Positions 34,825 to 43,613 of a stretch of DNA of 64,000 nt are shown here, one piece after another (within the stretch, counting starts at the first letter, position 1; each line of letters begins with the position of its first letter). The notes beneath the pieces were generated by a model. The model searched no databases. It was not told the DNA's origin and saw only the letters and a program-made list of their open reading frames with translations. Both the position numbers and the translations under genes were made by a program. The stretch is from Massilia sp. Root133 (GTDB lineage: Bacteria > Pseudomonadota > Gammaproteobacteria > Burkholderiales > Burkholderiaceae_D), in the NCBI RefSeq assembly GCF_001426525.1, contig NZ_LMEW01000011.1:1-64000 (forward strand), written 5' to 3'.

Positions 34825-36135
34825 ATGCGCCGCCTTGCCCTGCTGCTTGCCTTCCTCGCCACCCCATCGTTCGCCGCCGACTGGCCCATGTTCATGGGCG
34901 ACCCCGCGCACACCGGTCGTGCCGCCGGCGAGACGCGCGCCATCAAGGGTTTCAGGCTGGCGGGGCGGTTCGATGTCCACGCGGCGATCCACGCGTCGCC
35001 CGTGGCGGCGCAGGGGCGCGTGTTCGTCGGCGCGGAGAACGGCAACCTGTACGCGCTCGATGCGAAGACGCGTACCCTGCAGTGGCTGTATCACGCGCGC
35101 GGCGGCATTGCGTCGACGCCCGCGGTGGCCGGCGGCACCGTCTACTTCCTCGACCGCGCGGGCAGCGTGCATGCGCTCAAGGCGGACGACGGCTCGCCGC
35201 GGTGGACCTTCCGCACGCAGGGCGAGGCGGTGTTCGCCGCGCACGGCATGTTCGGCATGCCGCGCGACGGCCAGCCCGTGCCCGACCCGTGGGACCTGTA
35301 CCTGTCGTCGCCGCTGGTCCATGACGGCAAGGTCTACGTGGGCAGCAGCGACGGCCACGTGTATGCCCTCGACACGAAGGACGGCAAGCTGGCCTGGGCG
35401 TGGCGCACGGGCGGCATGGTGCATTCGTCGCCCGCGCTCGCCGGCGGCAACATCGTCGTCGGCAGCTGGGACGGCGCCGTGTATGCGCTCGATGCACGGA
35501 CGGGCGAGCAGCGCTGGCGCCACCAGACGGGCGTCGAGCAGAAGACCAGCATCATGTTCGGCATCCAGTCGTCGCCCGCCGTCGATGGCGACACGGTCTA
35601 CGTCGGCTCGCGCGACGGCTTTTTCTACGCGCTCGATGCGGCCGGCGGCCAGCCGAAGTGGCGCTACGACGCGCAGGGCAGCTGGGTCGTCGGCACGCCG
35701 GCGGTGGACGGCGACAGCGTGTACGTCGGCACGTCCGACACCGGCCTGCTGCTGGCGCTGGACAAGCGCACCGGCCGCGAACGCTACCGCTTCGACACGA
35801 AGGTGTGGACGTTCGCGTCGCCGCTGCGCGTGGCCGACGTCGTCGTGGCGGCGTCGATGAAGGGAGAATTGCACGCGCTCGACGCGGCGACCGGGCGCGC
35901 GCGCTGGTCGTGGCGCGGCGATGCGCTTGCCGTGAACGATGGCCGCGTGATCGACACGGCCACGGGCAAGCTGGACACGAAGCACATGTACGAGGGCGGA
36001 CCGCATGCGCTGTATTCGGCCGTCGAATACGTCAAGCGCCTCGGCGCCTTCGTCGGTTCGCCGGCCTGGTACGACGGCCAGCTGATTGCGGCCACCGCGA
36101 CAGGCGAGGTATTGTTCTTCGAACCGCAGCGCTGA
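34825..36135 (+). CDS. exported PQQ-binding-like beta-propeller repeat protein
   Basis: This 436-residue periplasmic or secreted protein has a signal peptide (residues 1-18, ending PSFAAD). It is built of about seven to eight repeats of the form SSPAVDGDTVYVGSRDGFFYALDAAGGQPKW-like blades (for example HASPVAAQGRVFVGAENG, STPAVAGGTVYFLDRAG, SSPALAGGNIVVGSWDG). The fold is that of quinoprotein dehydrogenases, but the metal and PQQ ligands and a cytochrome domain are not evident. A binding, assembly or sensing role is as likely as an enzyme. It is divergent from the response regulator gene and carries a candidate box for that regulator in its promoter. Confidence 0.88.
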   Translation: MRRLALLLAFLATPSFAADWPMFMGDPAHTGRAAGETRAIKGFRLAGRFDVHAAIHASPVAAQGRVFVGAENGNLYALDAKTRTLQWLYHARGGIASTPAVAGGTVYFLDRAGSVHALKADDGSPRWTFRTQGEAVFAAHGMFGMPRDGQPVPDPWDLYLSSPLVHDGKVYVGSSDGHVYALDTKDGKLAWAWRTGGMVHSSPALAGGNIVVGSWDGAVYALDARTGEQRWRHQTGVEQKTSIMFGIQSSPAVDGDTVYVGSRDGFFYALDAAGGQPKWRYDAQGSWVVGTPAVDGDSVYVGTSDTGLLLALDKRTGRERYRFDTKVWTFASPLRVADVVVAASMKGELHALDAATGRARWSWRGDALAVNDGRVIDTATGKLDTKHMYEGGPHALYSAVEYVKRLGAFVGSPAWYDGQLIAATATGEVLFFEPQR

Positions 36136-36143
36136 CGGGCGGC

Positions 36144-36231
36144 TTTACTAAAACGCCGCGCGCCGCTGCCCGCGCGGCGGGCAGCATCGTTTGACCATCA
36201 AGCGCGGCCAGTTTAGTAATCACCGCTAAAC
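36144..36231. promoter_or_regulatory. TTTAGTAAA-type sites upstream of the GH2 gene
   Basis: TTTACTAAA (36144-36152) is the reverse complement of TTTAGTAAA. GTTTAG-N9-CTAAAC (36211-36231) is an inverted repeat containing TTTAGTAA. A third copy, TTTAGTAAA, lies upstream of the next TonB receptor gene at 39828. The shared word suggests one regulator for both genes. A GC hairpin (CGCCGCGCG with CGCGCGGCG, 36154-36179) lies between the sites and may end the preceding transcript. Confidence 0.45.
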
Positions 36232-36344
36232 AGCGTCGCAAAGCCTTTCCGGCGTTTGACCCTCCTTCCGGGCGGATGCAGAATCCGCCGCATAACGATG
36301 CCGGCCGTCCGCGCCGGTACTTCATGCCTACCCCGGAGACCATC

Positions 36345-39300
36345 ATGCGCCACGCCAGTTCGGGCCTGCCCACGCCCGCCGCACGCCCGCCCCGCCTTTT
36401 GAACGCCTTGCTCGCCGCCGTGTTGCTGGCGGCATCCGCCGCCCACGCGGCCACATGGGGACCGTTCAACGCCGAATTCCCGGCCGCCGCCGATGGCCTG
36501 GTCAAGAAGGCACCCGCCGGCGTGACGCTGACGGCGCAGCGCGTCGCCATCGGCGGCTGGTTCAAGCCGTCGGAAGTCGCGCGCGGCACCGCGCTGCTGG
36601 CCGGCGCGGACGGCATCGGCTACCTGTGCAGCGTGGACGGCACGCTGGCGTTCTGCGGCGCGGGTGCGCCGGTGCGCAGCGGCGTACCGCTGCCCGCGGG
36701 CGCCTGGACCCATGTGGCGGCCAGCCGGGACGGCCGCCACGTCGTCCTGTACGCGAACGGCAGGGAAGTGGCGCGGCAGGAGGTGCAAGGCGGTGCAGCC
36801 GCCGCCGCCCAGATCGCGATCGCACCCCGCACGGGGACCGATGCCGCGTTCGCGGGCCGCGTGGCGGGGCTGACGCTGGGCGACGACGCACAGGCCGTCG
36901 CACGGCTCGCGGCGACGCCGCCAAACGAAGGCATGATCGTGTTCGAGAACGGCAGCCCGCACTGGCCGCTGCAGACCCGCCAGATGGCCGGCCAGCTCGC
37001 GCCGCAGGACGCATGGACGCTGCCGCACAGCGCGACGCCGCCGTCGCAGCCCGTCGCCGTGCCGGCCTATGCGGGGCCGGCGCTGGAACCGCGGGGCGCG
37101 AACGAATGGACGATCCGTGCGTGGACGCTGCAATCGGCGGACCAGGCACCGGGATCCGCGCAGCAGATCGCCAGCGGCGGCTATGACGCGTCGCGCTGGT
37201 ACAAGGCCACGGTGCCGGGGACCGTGCTCACCACGCTCGTCGACCGCGGCGTCTATCCGAGCCCGGCGTATGGTCTCGACAACCTCGCGATCCCGGAAAG
37301 CCTCAGCCGCCAGGATTGGTGGTACCGCACGAGCTTCACGCTGCCGCGCGGCCATCGCCCCGGTCGTCACCTGTTCGTCACGTTCAAGGGCATCAATTAC
37401 GCGTCCGAGATCTGGGTCAACGGCCGCCGCGCCGGCACCACGCGCGGCGCCTTCGTGCGCGGCAGCGTCGACCTGGGGCCGTACCTGAACCCGACAGGCG
37501 AGAACGTCATCGCCGTCAAGGTGTCGCCGCCGCCGCATCCCGGCATCGCGCACGAGGAATCCGTCGCGGCCGGCGTCGGCGAGAACGGCGGCGTGCAGGC
37601 GCAGGACGGCCCGACCTTCATCGCCACCGAGGGCTGGGACTGGATCCCGTCCGTCCGCGACCGCAACACGGGCCTGTGGCAGGACGTCGTCCTGCGCAGC
37701 ACCGGCGACGTGCGCGTGGGCGATGCGCACGTGATCACGGCGCTCGCGGACGACCATCATGAGGCCGACGTCGGCATCGAGGTGCCGGTGACGAATTTGT
37801 CGAACAAGACCGTGCGCGCGACCGTGCGCGCCACCATCCGCGACCGGGCGGGATCGATGCAGCCGATTGTCGTGAGCCGCACGCTGGACGTGGCGCCCGG
37901 CACGCGCACCGTGCGCTTCGCATCGAACGACTTCGCCGCGCTGAAGGTGAAGCAGCCGCGCCTGTGGTGGCCGAACGGCTACGGCAAGCCGGAGCTGCAC
38001 GACCTCGACGTCGACGTGCTGCAGGGCGCGGCGCTGTCCGACCATGCGCGCACCGCGTTCGGCATCCGCAGCGTGACCTACGAACTGTCGCTGGTCGACC
38101 GCACAGGCCACCTGCGCCGCGTGGAGGCCGATTTCACCAGGGCGCACGCGCTCGGCGTGCGTATCACCGACGCCCGCCACGAGGCGCTGCGCAAGGTCGC
38201 GGGCAACCAGTGGGCCACCGGCCTGCGTGCGGAAGCGGAGGGCACGGCCGCGATCCGCGAACTGGCCGATGCCGGCAGCCTGGCGCCGCACCTCGTCATC
38301 AAGGTCAACGGCGTACGCATCGCGGCGCGCGGCGGCAACTGGGGCATGGACGACTTCATGAAACGCGTCGACCGCGCGCGCCTGGAACCGTATTTCCGCC
38401 TGCACCGCGACGCCCACGTGAACATCATCCGCAACTGGGTCGGCCAGAACACGGAAGAGACGTTCTTCGAGCTCGCCGACGAATACGGCCTCATGGTGCT
38501 GAACGACTTCTGGGCCTCGACGCAGGACTACAACATCGAGCCGCAGGATGTCGACCTGTTCATGGCGAACGCCGTCGACGTCGTGCGCCGTTTCCGCAAC
38601 CACCCCTCGATCGTCGCCTGGTTCGGCCGCAACGAGGGCGTCCCGCAGCCGGCGCTGAACGAGAAGCTGGAAGCGCTGATCTATGCGGAAGACGGTACGC
38701 GCTGGTACACGGGCAGTTCGAACCGCGTGAACCTGCAGAACAGCGGCCCGTACGACTACCAGCCGCCGGAAACGTATTTCACGACGCACGGCAAGGGCTT
38801 CGCCGTCGAGGTGGGCACGCCGTCGTTCCCCACGCGTGAAGCATTCGAAGCCGCGGTGCCGGCGTCCGAGCGCTGGCCGCTGGGCGACACCGCCGCGTAC
38901 CACGACTGGCATCCCAGCGGCAACGGCCGCGTGGAACCGTTCATGAAGGCGCTCGAGCGGCAGTACGGCGCGCCGGCGTCGCTGGCCGACTTCGAGCGCA
39001 AGGCGCAGCTGATGAACTACGAATCGCACCGCGCGATCTTCGAAGGCATGAACGCGGGACTGTGGCGCGAGAACAGCGGCCGCATGCTGTGGATGACGCA
39101 GCCGGCCTGGCCGAGCACGATGTGGCAGATCCTCAGCCACGACTACGACACGCACGCCGCCTACTACGGCACGAAACACGCGTCCGAACCCGTGCACGTA
39201 CAAATGAACCTGCCCGATCATGCGGTCGACGTCATCAACAACCCGACCGCGCCGCTGGACAAGGCGCGCGTCGCGTTCGAGGCCTGGACCGTCGACGGCC

Positions 39301-39806
39301 GCCTGGCGGGCCGAGGCGCCGCCACCGTCAGCGTGCCCGGCGTCGCCACGTCGGGGCCGATCGATCTCGGCATCGCGCCGCTGCTGGCGCGCGAAGGCCT
39401 GCTGGTCGTCAAGCTGACCTTGACCGACGGCGCGGGCCGCACGCTGTCGGACAACGTGTACTGGCCATCGACGAGCCCGGAGCGCCAGCGCGGCCTCGAT
39501 ACGCTCGCCGGCGTGCCCGTGACCGTGCGCGCATCCGCCCGTACGGAAGGTACGGCGCGCAAGGTGGACGTCACGTTGACCAATCCGTCCAGGGTGCCCG
39601 TGCTGAACACGAAACTGACCCTGCTCGACGCGGCCGGCGCGCGCGTGCTGCCCGTGTACTGGTCGGACAACTACGTGGCGCTGATGCCGGGCGAGAGCCG
39701 GACCGTCAGCGCCGAGTTTACCGGTGCGGCAGGCGCGCTGAAGGTCGCCGTACGCGCCTGGAACGGCCCGGAACAGGCGGTCGCGGTGGACGCCGCGCAG
39801 CCTTGA
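36345..39806 (+). CDS. exported GH2 family glycoside hydrolase (beta-mannosidase/exo-glucosaminidase type)
   Basis: This 1153-residue secreted or periplasmic enzyme is predicted to remove a beta-linked sugar from oligosaccharide ends. The ATG at 36345 (MRHASSGLPTP) is chosen for the CGGAG six bases upstream; in-frame starts at 36276 and 36324 lack one. A signal peptide ends near AHAATWG. A concanavalin-like (LamG) module at about 45-200 is followed by the GH2 sugar-binding, Ig-like and TIM-barrel domains. The acid/base Glu lies in AWFGRNEGVPQP (near 764) and the nucleophile Glu in GFAVEVGTPSFP (near 821). C-terminal Ig-like domains close the protein. The DWWYRTSF and WWPNGYG motifs fit exo-beta-glucosaminidase or mannosidase subfamilies. 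The following TonB receptor probably imports the products. Confidence 0.9.
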   Translation: MRHASSGLPTPAARPPRLLNALLAAVLLAASAAHAATWGPFNAEFPAAADGLVKKAPAGVTLTAQRVAIGGWFKPSEVARGTALLAGADGIGYLCSVDGTLAFCGAGAPVRSGVPLPAGAWTHVAASRDGRHVVLYANGREVARQEVQGGAAAAAQIAIAPRTGTDAAFAGRVAGLTLGDDAQAVARLAATPPNEGMIVFENGSPHWPLQTRQMAGQLAPQDAWTLPHSATPPSQPVAVPAYAGPALEPRGANEWTIRAWTLQSADQAPGSAQQIASGGYDASRWYKATVPGTVLTTLVDRGVYPSPAYGLDNLAIPESLSRQDWWYRTSFTLPRGHRPGRHLFVTFKGINYASEIWVNGRRAGTTRGAFVRGSVDLGPYLNPTGENVIAVKVSPPPHPGIAHEESVAAGVGENGGVQAQDGPTFIATEGWDWIPSVRDRNTGLWQDVVLRSTGDVRVGDAHVITALADDHHEADVGIEVPVTNLSNKTVRATVRATIRDRAGSMQPIVVSRTLDVAPGTRTVRFASNDFAALKVKQPRLWWPNGYGKPELHDLDVDVLQGAALSDHARTAFGIRSVTYELSLVDRTGHLRRVEADFTRAHALGVRITDARHEALRKVAGNQWATGLRAEAEGTAAIRELADAGSLAPHLVIKVNGVRIAARGGNWGMDDFMKRVDRARLEPYFRLHRDAHVNIIRNWVGQNTEETFFELADEYGLMVLNDFWASTQDYNIEPQDVDLFMANAVDVVRRFRNHPSIVAWFGRNEGVPQPALNEKLEALIYAEDGTRWYTGSSNRVNLQNSGPYDYQPPETYFTTHGKGFAVEVGTPSFPTREAFEAAVPASERWPLGDTAAYHDWHPSGNGRVEPFMKALERQYGAPASLADFERKAQLMNYESHRAIFEGMNAGLWRENSGRMLWMTQPAWPSTMWQILSHDYDTHAAYYGTKHASEPVHVQMNLPDHAVDVINNPTAPLDKARVAFEAWTVDGRLAGRGAATVSVPGVATSGPIDLGIAPLLAREGLLVVKLTLTDGAGRTLSDNVYWPSTSPERQRGLDTLAGVPVTVRASARTEGTARKVDVTLTNPSRVPVLNTKLTLLDAAGARVLPVYWSDNYVALMPGESRTVSAEFTGAAGALKVAVRAWNGPEQAVAVDAAQP

Positions 39807-39827
39807 ACCTGCGCGACAAGCTGATTG

Positions 39828-39836
39828 TTTAGTAAA
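39828..39836. promoter_or_regulatory. TTTAGTAAA site upstream of the TonB receptor gene
   Basis: TTTAGTAAA lies in the 149-base gap before the receptor gene. It is identical, on the other strand, to the site at 36144-36152. It supports co-regulation of the GH2 enzyme and the receptor. Confidence 0.4.
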
Positions 39837-39955
39837 GACGAAGAAACTGAAAGGTGTCCGGCGAAATTCTTTGATTTTACGAATTCCGATTGAAATACTC
39901 GTCGATACGTGACCGGTTCGCCGGCACGCAGAATTCAAAAAACCAAGGAGATATG

Positions 39956-42613
39956 ATGCTGCATCCAATCAAACGGACGGCCATGAGCGTGGCCGTCGCC
40001 AGTGCCTGCACCTTCGCCGCCATGCCCGGCTGGGCGCAAACCGACGCCAAGCCTGCGCAGTCCGCCGACACGATTCCCGAAGTGACGGTGACCGCCACCC
40101 GCTTCAGCACCTCGCTGCTCAAGACGCCGGTCGCCGTGACGGCGTTCTCGCAGGACCAGCTGACCCGCAAGGGCGCCACCAACATCCGCGACCTCGCCAA
40201 CGACATCCCCAACGTCACCATCGACTCGGGCCTGGACAACGGCGTGCAGATCACGATCCGCGGCATCACGTCGACCAACTTCACCGAGACGGGCGACCCG
40301 GCCGTGGGCTTCCACGTCGACGGCCTGTACTCGCCGCGGCCGCAGGGTGCGCAGGCGCTGATGTTCGACATCGACCAGCTCGAAGTGCTGCGCGGTCCGC
40401 AGGGCACGCTGTTCGGCCGCAACTCGACGGGCGGCAGCGTCAACGTCATCACCGCGAAGCCCGACTTCAACGGCAACTACGGCCGCGTGGAGACGGACCT
40501 GGGCAACTACAACAAGAAGCAGGTCAACTGGGTGCAGAACGTCGTCGTCAACGACAAGCTGGCGCTGCGCGGCTCCTTCATGCGCGTGCGCCGCGACGGC
40601 TACGCCGACCAGCACCAGGACCTGTCGGAAGCGAACGTGCCGTCGAAAGGCTGGGTCCCGAACGGCGTGCCGGACGTCGACATGCGCTACAACCGCCAGG
40701 TCCGCCCGTCCGACTACTACACCAACCAGAACGAGTGGGCCGCGCGCCTGCAGGCCCTGCTGCGCGTCAACAAGGACCTCACCCTGCACGCCGCCTACGA
40801 GCACTTCCAGGATTCGGGCGCGGGCTATGCGTTCTTCCGCGATTGCGGCGCCGGCGTGGGCACGCGCTATGCCTGCACCAACGACGAGTTCTACATCAAC
40901 GTCAACGTGCCGGGCCAGACCGACATGAAGATCCGCACGGTGCGCGCGGGCGCGGACTGGAACGTCAACGACCGCACGTCGGTGAGCTACAACTTCGCCG
41001 TCGCCGACCAGCGCCGCAGCCAGATCTCGGACGACGACCTGGGCCTGCAGAACGCGCCGTCGTGGGCCGACATTGCCCCGTTCCCAAATACGAAGGACGG
41101 CAACTGGGGCACCTGGCCGCTGCGCGACACGTGGCACCGCACCGCGGATTCGCGCTACCTGTCGACCGTGCACGAACTGCAGCTCAAGCAGCAGCTGGGT
41201 TCCTTGAAATACGTGTCCGGCCTGTTCTGGATGCACGAGCGTAACCGCATCGACTACGAGATGACGGAAGCGATCCAGAAGCCGTTCGGCGACCCGGGCA
41301 GCGTGGTGTACGCGCAGCCGAACCGCCAGATCGATTCGAAGGCCATCTTCGGCCAGGCCGACTGGAGCTTCGCGCCGAAGTGGACGGCCACGCTGGGTGC
41401 GCGCTACAGCCGCGATTCGAAGGAAGACAAGGGCGGCAAGGTGTACGGTGCCAACTGGATCGGCAACCCGGCCTATTACCGCGGCCTGTACGACCGCGGC
41501 ATCCCGGGCACGCCGGGCTTCACGATCCACGACGGCACCGACCTGACGCAGCAGATGGGCTGGGCCGGCGGCGGTCCGATCGCCTATGCCGGCTACGCCA
41601 ACGCGACCAACAACGATCACAAGGAAACCTGGGGCAAGGTGACGTGGCGCGCGGGCCTGCAATTCCAGATCACGCCGCGCCAGATGATGTACGCGTCCGT
41701 GTCGACGGGCTACAAGGCGGGCGGTTTCGCGGACAAGGTCGACAGCTGCAACTACCACCTGTGCGCCGCGACCGGCAAGCCGGGCGAGGCGACCTTCCTG
41801 CCGTACGGCCCGGAGACCGTCACCAACTATGAGCTGGGCTGGAAGGGCCGCTTCCTGGACAACCGCCTGAGCCTCTCGGCCACCGCGTTCTACATGCGCT
41901 ACAAGGACATGCAGCTGACGGGTAACTACTTCGTCAACCAGATCATCCCGGACAACGGCCTGCCTTGCCCGGCCGACCAGCCCAAGTGCGACGTGTACGA
42001 ATCCTGGCGCACGATCAACGTGGGCGACACCCGCATCCCGGGCCTGGAACTGGAATGGGACTACAAGCCGTGGCGCGGGGCGCGCGTGGGCGGCGGCTTC
42101 GCCTTCATCGACACCAAGGTGCACGGCTTCTACAACTACAGCGACGACTACCAGTGCGGCGACGTGCGCGCGGAATTCGGCGTCCAGCCTTGCCCGGCCA
42201 TCTACAACGGTCCGGACAAGGCCCTGCTGGGCCGCCGCCTGTACGACATCGACGGCAACCACCTGCCGAACACGCCGAAGTACCAGGTCTACCTGAACTT
42301 CTCGCAGGAGTTCGAGCTGCCGGGCGGCTACCGTCTCACGCCGTACGTGAAGGTGAACTGGCGCGACAAGGCCTATTTCGACCTGCGCAACTCGGACTGG
42401 GCCGGCATCGGCCGCTACCAGGCCGCGTATGCGCTGGCGGATGCGTCGGCACGCCTGGACGCCCCCGACGGCAACTGGTATGCGGAAGCGTACGTGCGCA
42501 ACGTGACGGACAAGCGCGCCAAGACGAGCAGCGATTCGCTGTGGGGCGGCTTCATGAAAGCCACCTACGTCGAGCCGCGCATGTTCGGCATCCGCGCGGG
42601 CTTCAATTATTGA
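39956..42613 (+). CDS. TonB-dependent receptor (outer membrane)
   Basis: This outer-membrane transporter of about 885 residues starts at the ATG at 39956, five bases after AAGGAG; another ATG at 39953 is too close to that site. A signal peptide ends near GWAQT. The TonB box region is PEVTVTATRFSTS. The plug (about residues 35-160) contains ITIRGITSTNFTE and LEVLRGPQGTLFGRNSTGG, and the barrel ends in RMFGIRAGFNY. The RGPQGTLFGRNSTGG form is typical of receptors used by sphingomonads and Massilia for plant and polysaccharide compounds. It follows the GH2 gene with its own promoter region and a TTTAGTAAA site, so the cargo is probably the oligosaccharide that enzyme works on. Confidence 0.93.
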   Translation: MLHPIKRTAMSVAVASACTFAAMPGWAQTDAKPAQSADTIPEVTVTATRFSTSLLKTPVAVTAFSQDQLTRKGATNIRDLANDIPNVTIDSGLDNGVQITIRGITSTNFTETGDPAVGFHVDGLYSPRPQGAQALMFDIDQLEVLRGPQGTLFGRNSTGGSVNVITAKPDFNGNYGRVETDLGNYNKKQVNWVQNVVVNDKLALRGSFMRVRRDGYADQHQDLSEANVPSKGWVPNGVPDVDMRYNRQVRPSDYYTNQNEWAARLQALLRVNKDLTLHAAYEHFQDSGAGYAFFRDCGAGVGTRYACTNDEFYINVNVPGQTDMKIRTVRAGADWNVNDRTSVSYNFAVADQRRSQISDDDLGLQNAPSWADIAPFPNTKDGNWGTWPLRDTWHRTADSRYLSTVHELQLKQQLGSLKYVSGLFWMHERNRIDYEMTEAIQKPFGDPGSVVYAQPNRQIDSKAIFGQADWSFAPKWTATLGARYSRDSKEDKGGKVYGANWIGNPAYYRGLYDRGIPGTPGFTIHDGTDLTQQMGWAGGGPIAYAGYANATNNDHKETWGKVTWRAGLQFQITPRQMMYASVSTGYKAGGFADKVDSCNYHLCAATGKPGEATFLPYGPETVTNYELGWKGRFLDNRLSLSATAFYMRYKDMQLTGNYFVNQIIPDNGLPCPADQPKCDVYESWRTINVGDTRIPGLELEWDYKPWRGARVGGGFAFIDTKVHGFYNYSDDYQCGDVRAEFGVQPCPAIYNGPDKALLGRRLYDIDGNHLPNTPKYQVYLNFSQEFELPGGYRLTPYVKVNWRDKAYFDLRNSDWAGIGRYQAAYALADASARLDAPDGNWYAEAYVRNVTDKRAKTSSDSLWGGFMKATYVEPRMFGIRAGFNY

Positions 42614-42653
42614 AGACTGCCTGAAGAAAGCCCGTTCCATTCGTGGCTAGAAT
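42611..42653 (+). promoter_or_regulatory. second TGAAG-N6-TGAAG direct repeat with -10 TAGAAT
   Basis: TGAAG at 42611-42615 and 42622-42626, then 21 bases, then TAGAAT at 42648-42653. The layout is identical in every spacing to 34755-34797. It lies just before the lipoprotein esterase gene and starts at the receptor gene stop codon. The same response regulator could drive both genes. Confidence 0.55.
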
Positions 42654-42679
42654 GAGCTGGTGCTCATGGGAGGCCACGG

Positions 42680-43534
42680 ATGGAACGTCGGTGTTTTTTG
42701 CTTGCCACGGCTGCCTGCCTGGCCGGTTGCGGAGGCGGCAACGCTTCGGTTCAGCAGACCGTCGCGCCGCTCCCTGCCGCACCGGCGGGCACCGTCGACA
42801 CCCTCGCCGTCGCGAGCCGCGCGCTCGGGCGCACGATGAACGTCGCGCTCTACCTGCCGCCGGGCGGCGCGCGCCATCCCATCCTCTACCTGCTCCACGG
42901 CTTCGGCGGCAACGGCGCAGCGTTCTTCGACGCCGGCCTGGCCATCAACCGCGCGGCCGACCGGCTGGGCACACCGCTCGTCATCGCCGCGCCCGACTAC
43001 GACAACGGCTTCGGCGTGAACACGACGCCGGCGCAAGGCACCTCGAGTGCCGGCGGCACGATCGGCCTGTACGAGGATTATCTGATGACGGAGATGCTGC
43101 CGGCCGTCGAATCGCGGCTCGGCGTGACGGCCACGCGGGCGGACCGCCGCATCGGCGGCGTGTCGATGGGCGGATTCGCCGCGCTGCATCTCGCATTGCG
43201 CCACCCGGAGATGTTCTCCCGCGTGGGCGCGCACAGTGCCGCGTTGTGGGACGACAGCAGCGCGGACCAGTTCACCGGCCAGCGCGACTGGCTGTACCCG
43301 ACGCCGGCCCTGCGCGCGCAACGCGATCCGCTGCTGCTGGCGCAGCACACTGACCTGCGCGGCCTGCGCTTCTACCTCGACGTCGGCGACCGCGACCCGC
43401 TGCGCAAGCAGGACGAGGCGATGCAGGCGGTGCTGGGCGCCGCCAGCGAACTGCACGTGGGCAGCGGCGGCCACGACGCCCAGTTCTGGCGCAGCCGGCT
43501 GGAAGATTGGCTGTCCTTCTACAGTGCCGCCTGA
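42680..43534 (+). CDS. lipoprotein esterase of the alpha/beta-hydrolase (esterase D-like) family
   Basis: This 284-residue hydrolase is anchored to a membrane through a lipobox (ACLAGC, Cys17). The fold is that of PF00756 esterases such as feruloyl and acetyl esterases: ILYLLHGFGGNGAAF near the oxyanion hole, nucleophile Ser in IGGVSMGGFAALH, Asp in LDVGDRDPLRK, and His in GSGGHDAQFW near the end. It probably removes acyl groups from carbohydrates at the cell surface. It starts at an ATG after GGGAGG and carries the TGAAG-repeat promoter. The palindromic GGGGTCAGAGC repeat follows. Confidence 0.88.
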   Translation: MERRCFLLATAACLAGCGGGNASVQQTVAPLPAAPAGTVDTLAVASRALGRTMNVALYLPPGGARHPILYLLHGFGGNGAAFFDAGLAINRAADRLGTPLVIAAPDYDNGFGVNTTPAQGTSSAGGTIGLYEDYLMTEMLPAVESRLGVTATRADRRIGGVSMGGFAALHLALRHPEMFSRVGAHSAALWDDSSADQFTGQRDWLYPTPALRAQRDPLLLAQHTDLRGLRFYLDVGDRDPLRKQDEAMQAVLGAASELHVGSGGHDAQFWRSRLEDWLSFYSAA

Positions 43535-43564
43535 CGCCGCTGGCCCTGAAACAGCCCACCAGAT

Positions 43565-43612
43565 AAATTCGGGGTCAGAGCACTCTGACCCCGAATTTTT
43601 TGACCCCGAATT
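43565..43612. repeat. palindromic GGGGTCAGAGC repeat with an extra arm
   Basis: AAATTCGGGGTCAGAG and CTCTGACCCCGAATTT are perfect 16-base arms separated by CA (43565-43598). A third, partial arm TTTTGACCCCGAATTTT follows directly. It fills the gap between the convergent esterase and ThuA genes and probably works as a terminator for both. Confidence 0.85.
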
Positions 43613-43613
43613 T

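Noticed and set aside
36213..39968. Open frame of 1251 codons on the minus strand opposite the GH2 gene
   Set aside because: It is rich in Arg, Ala, His and Gly with no domain. The plus frame carries a signal peptide and GH2 catalytic motifs. Long antisense frames are expected at this GC content.
39935..42640. Long minus-strand frame opposite the second TonB receptor
   Set aside because: Shadow of a certain receptor gene; no motif and no start signal.
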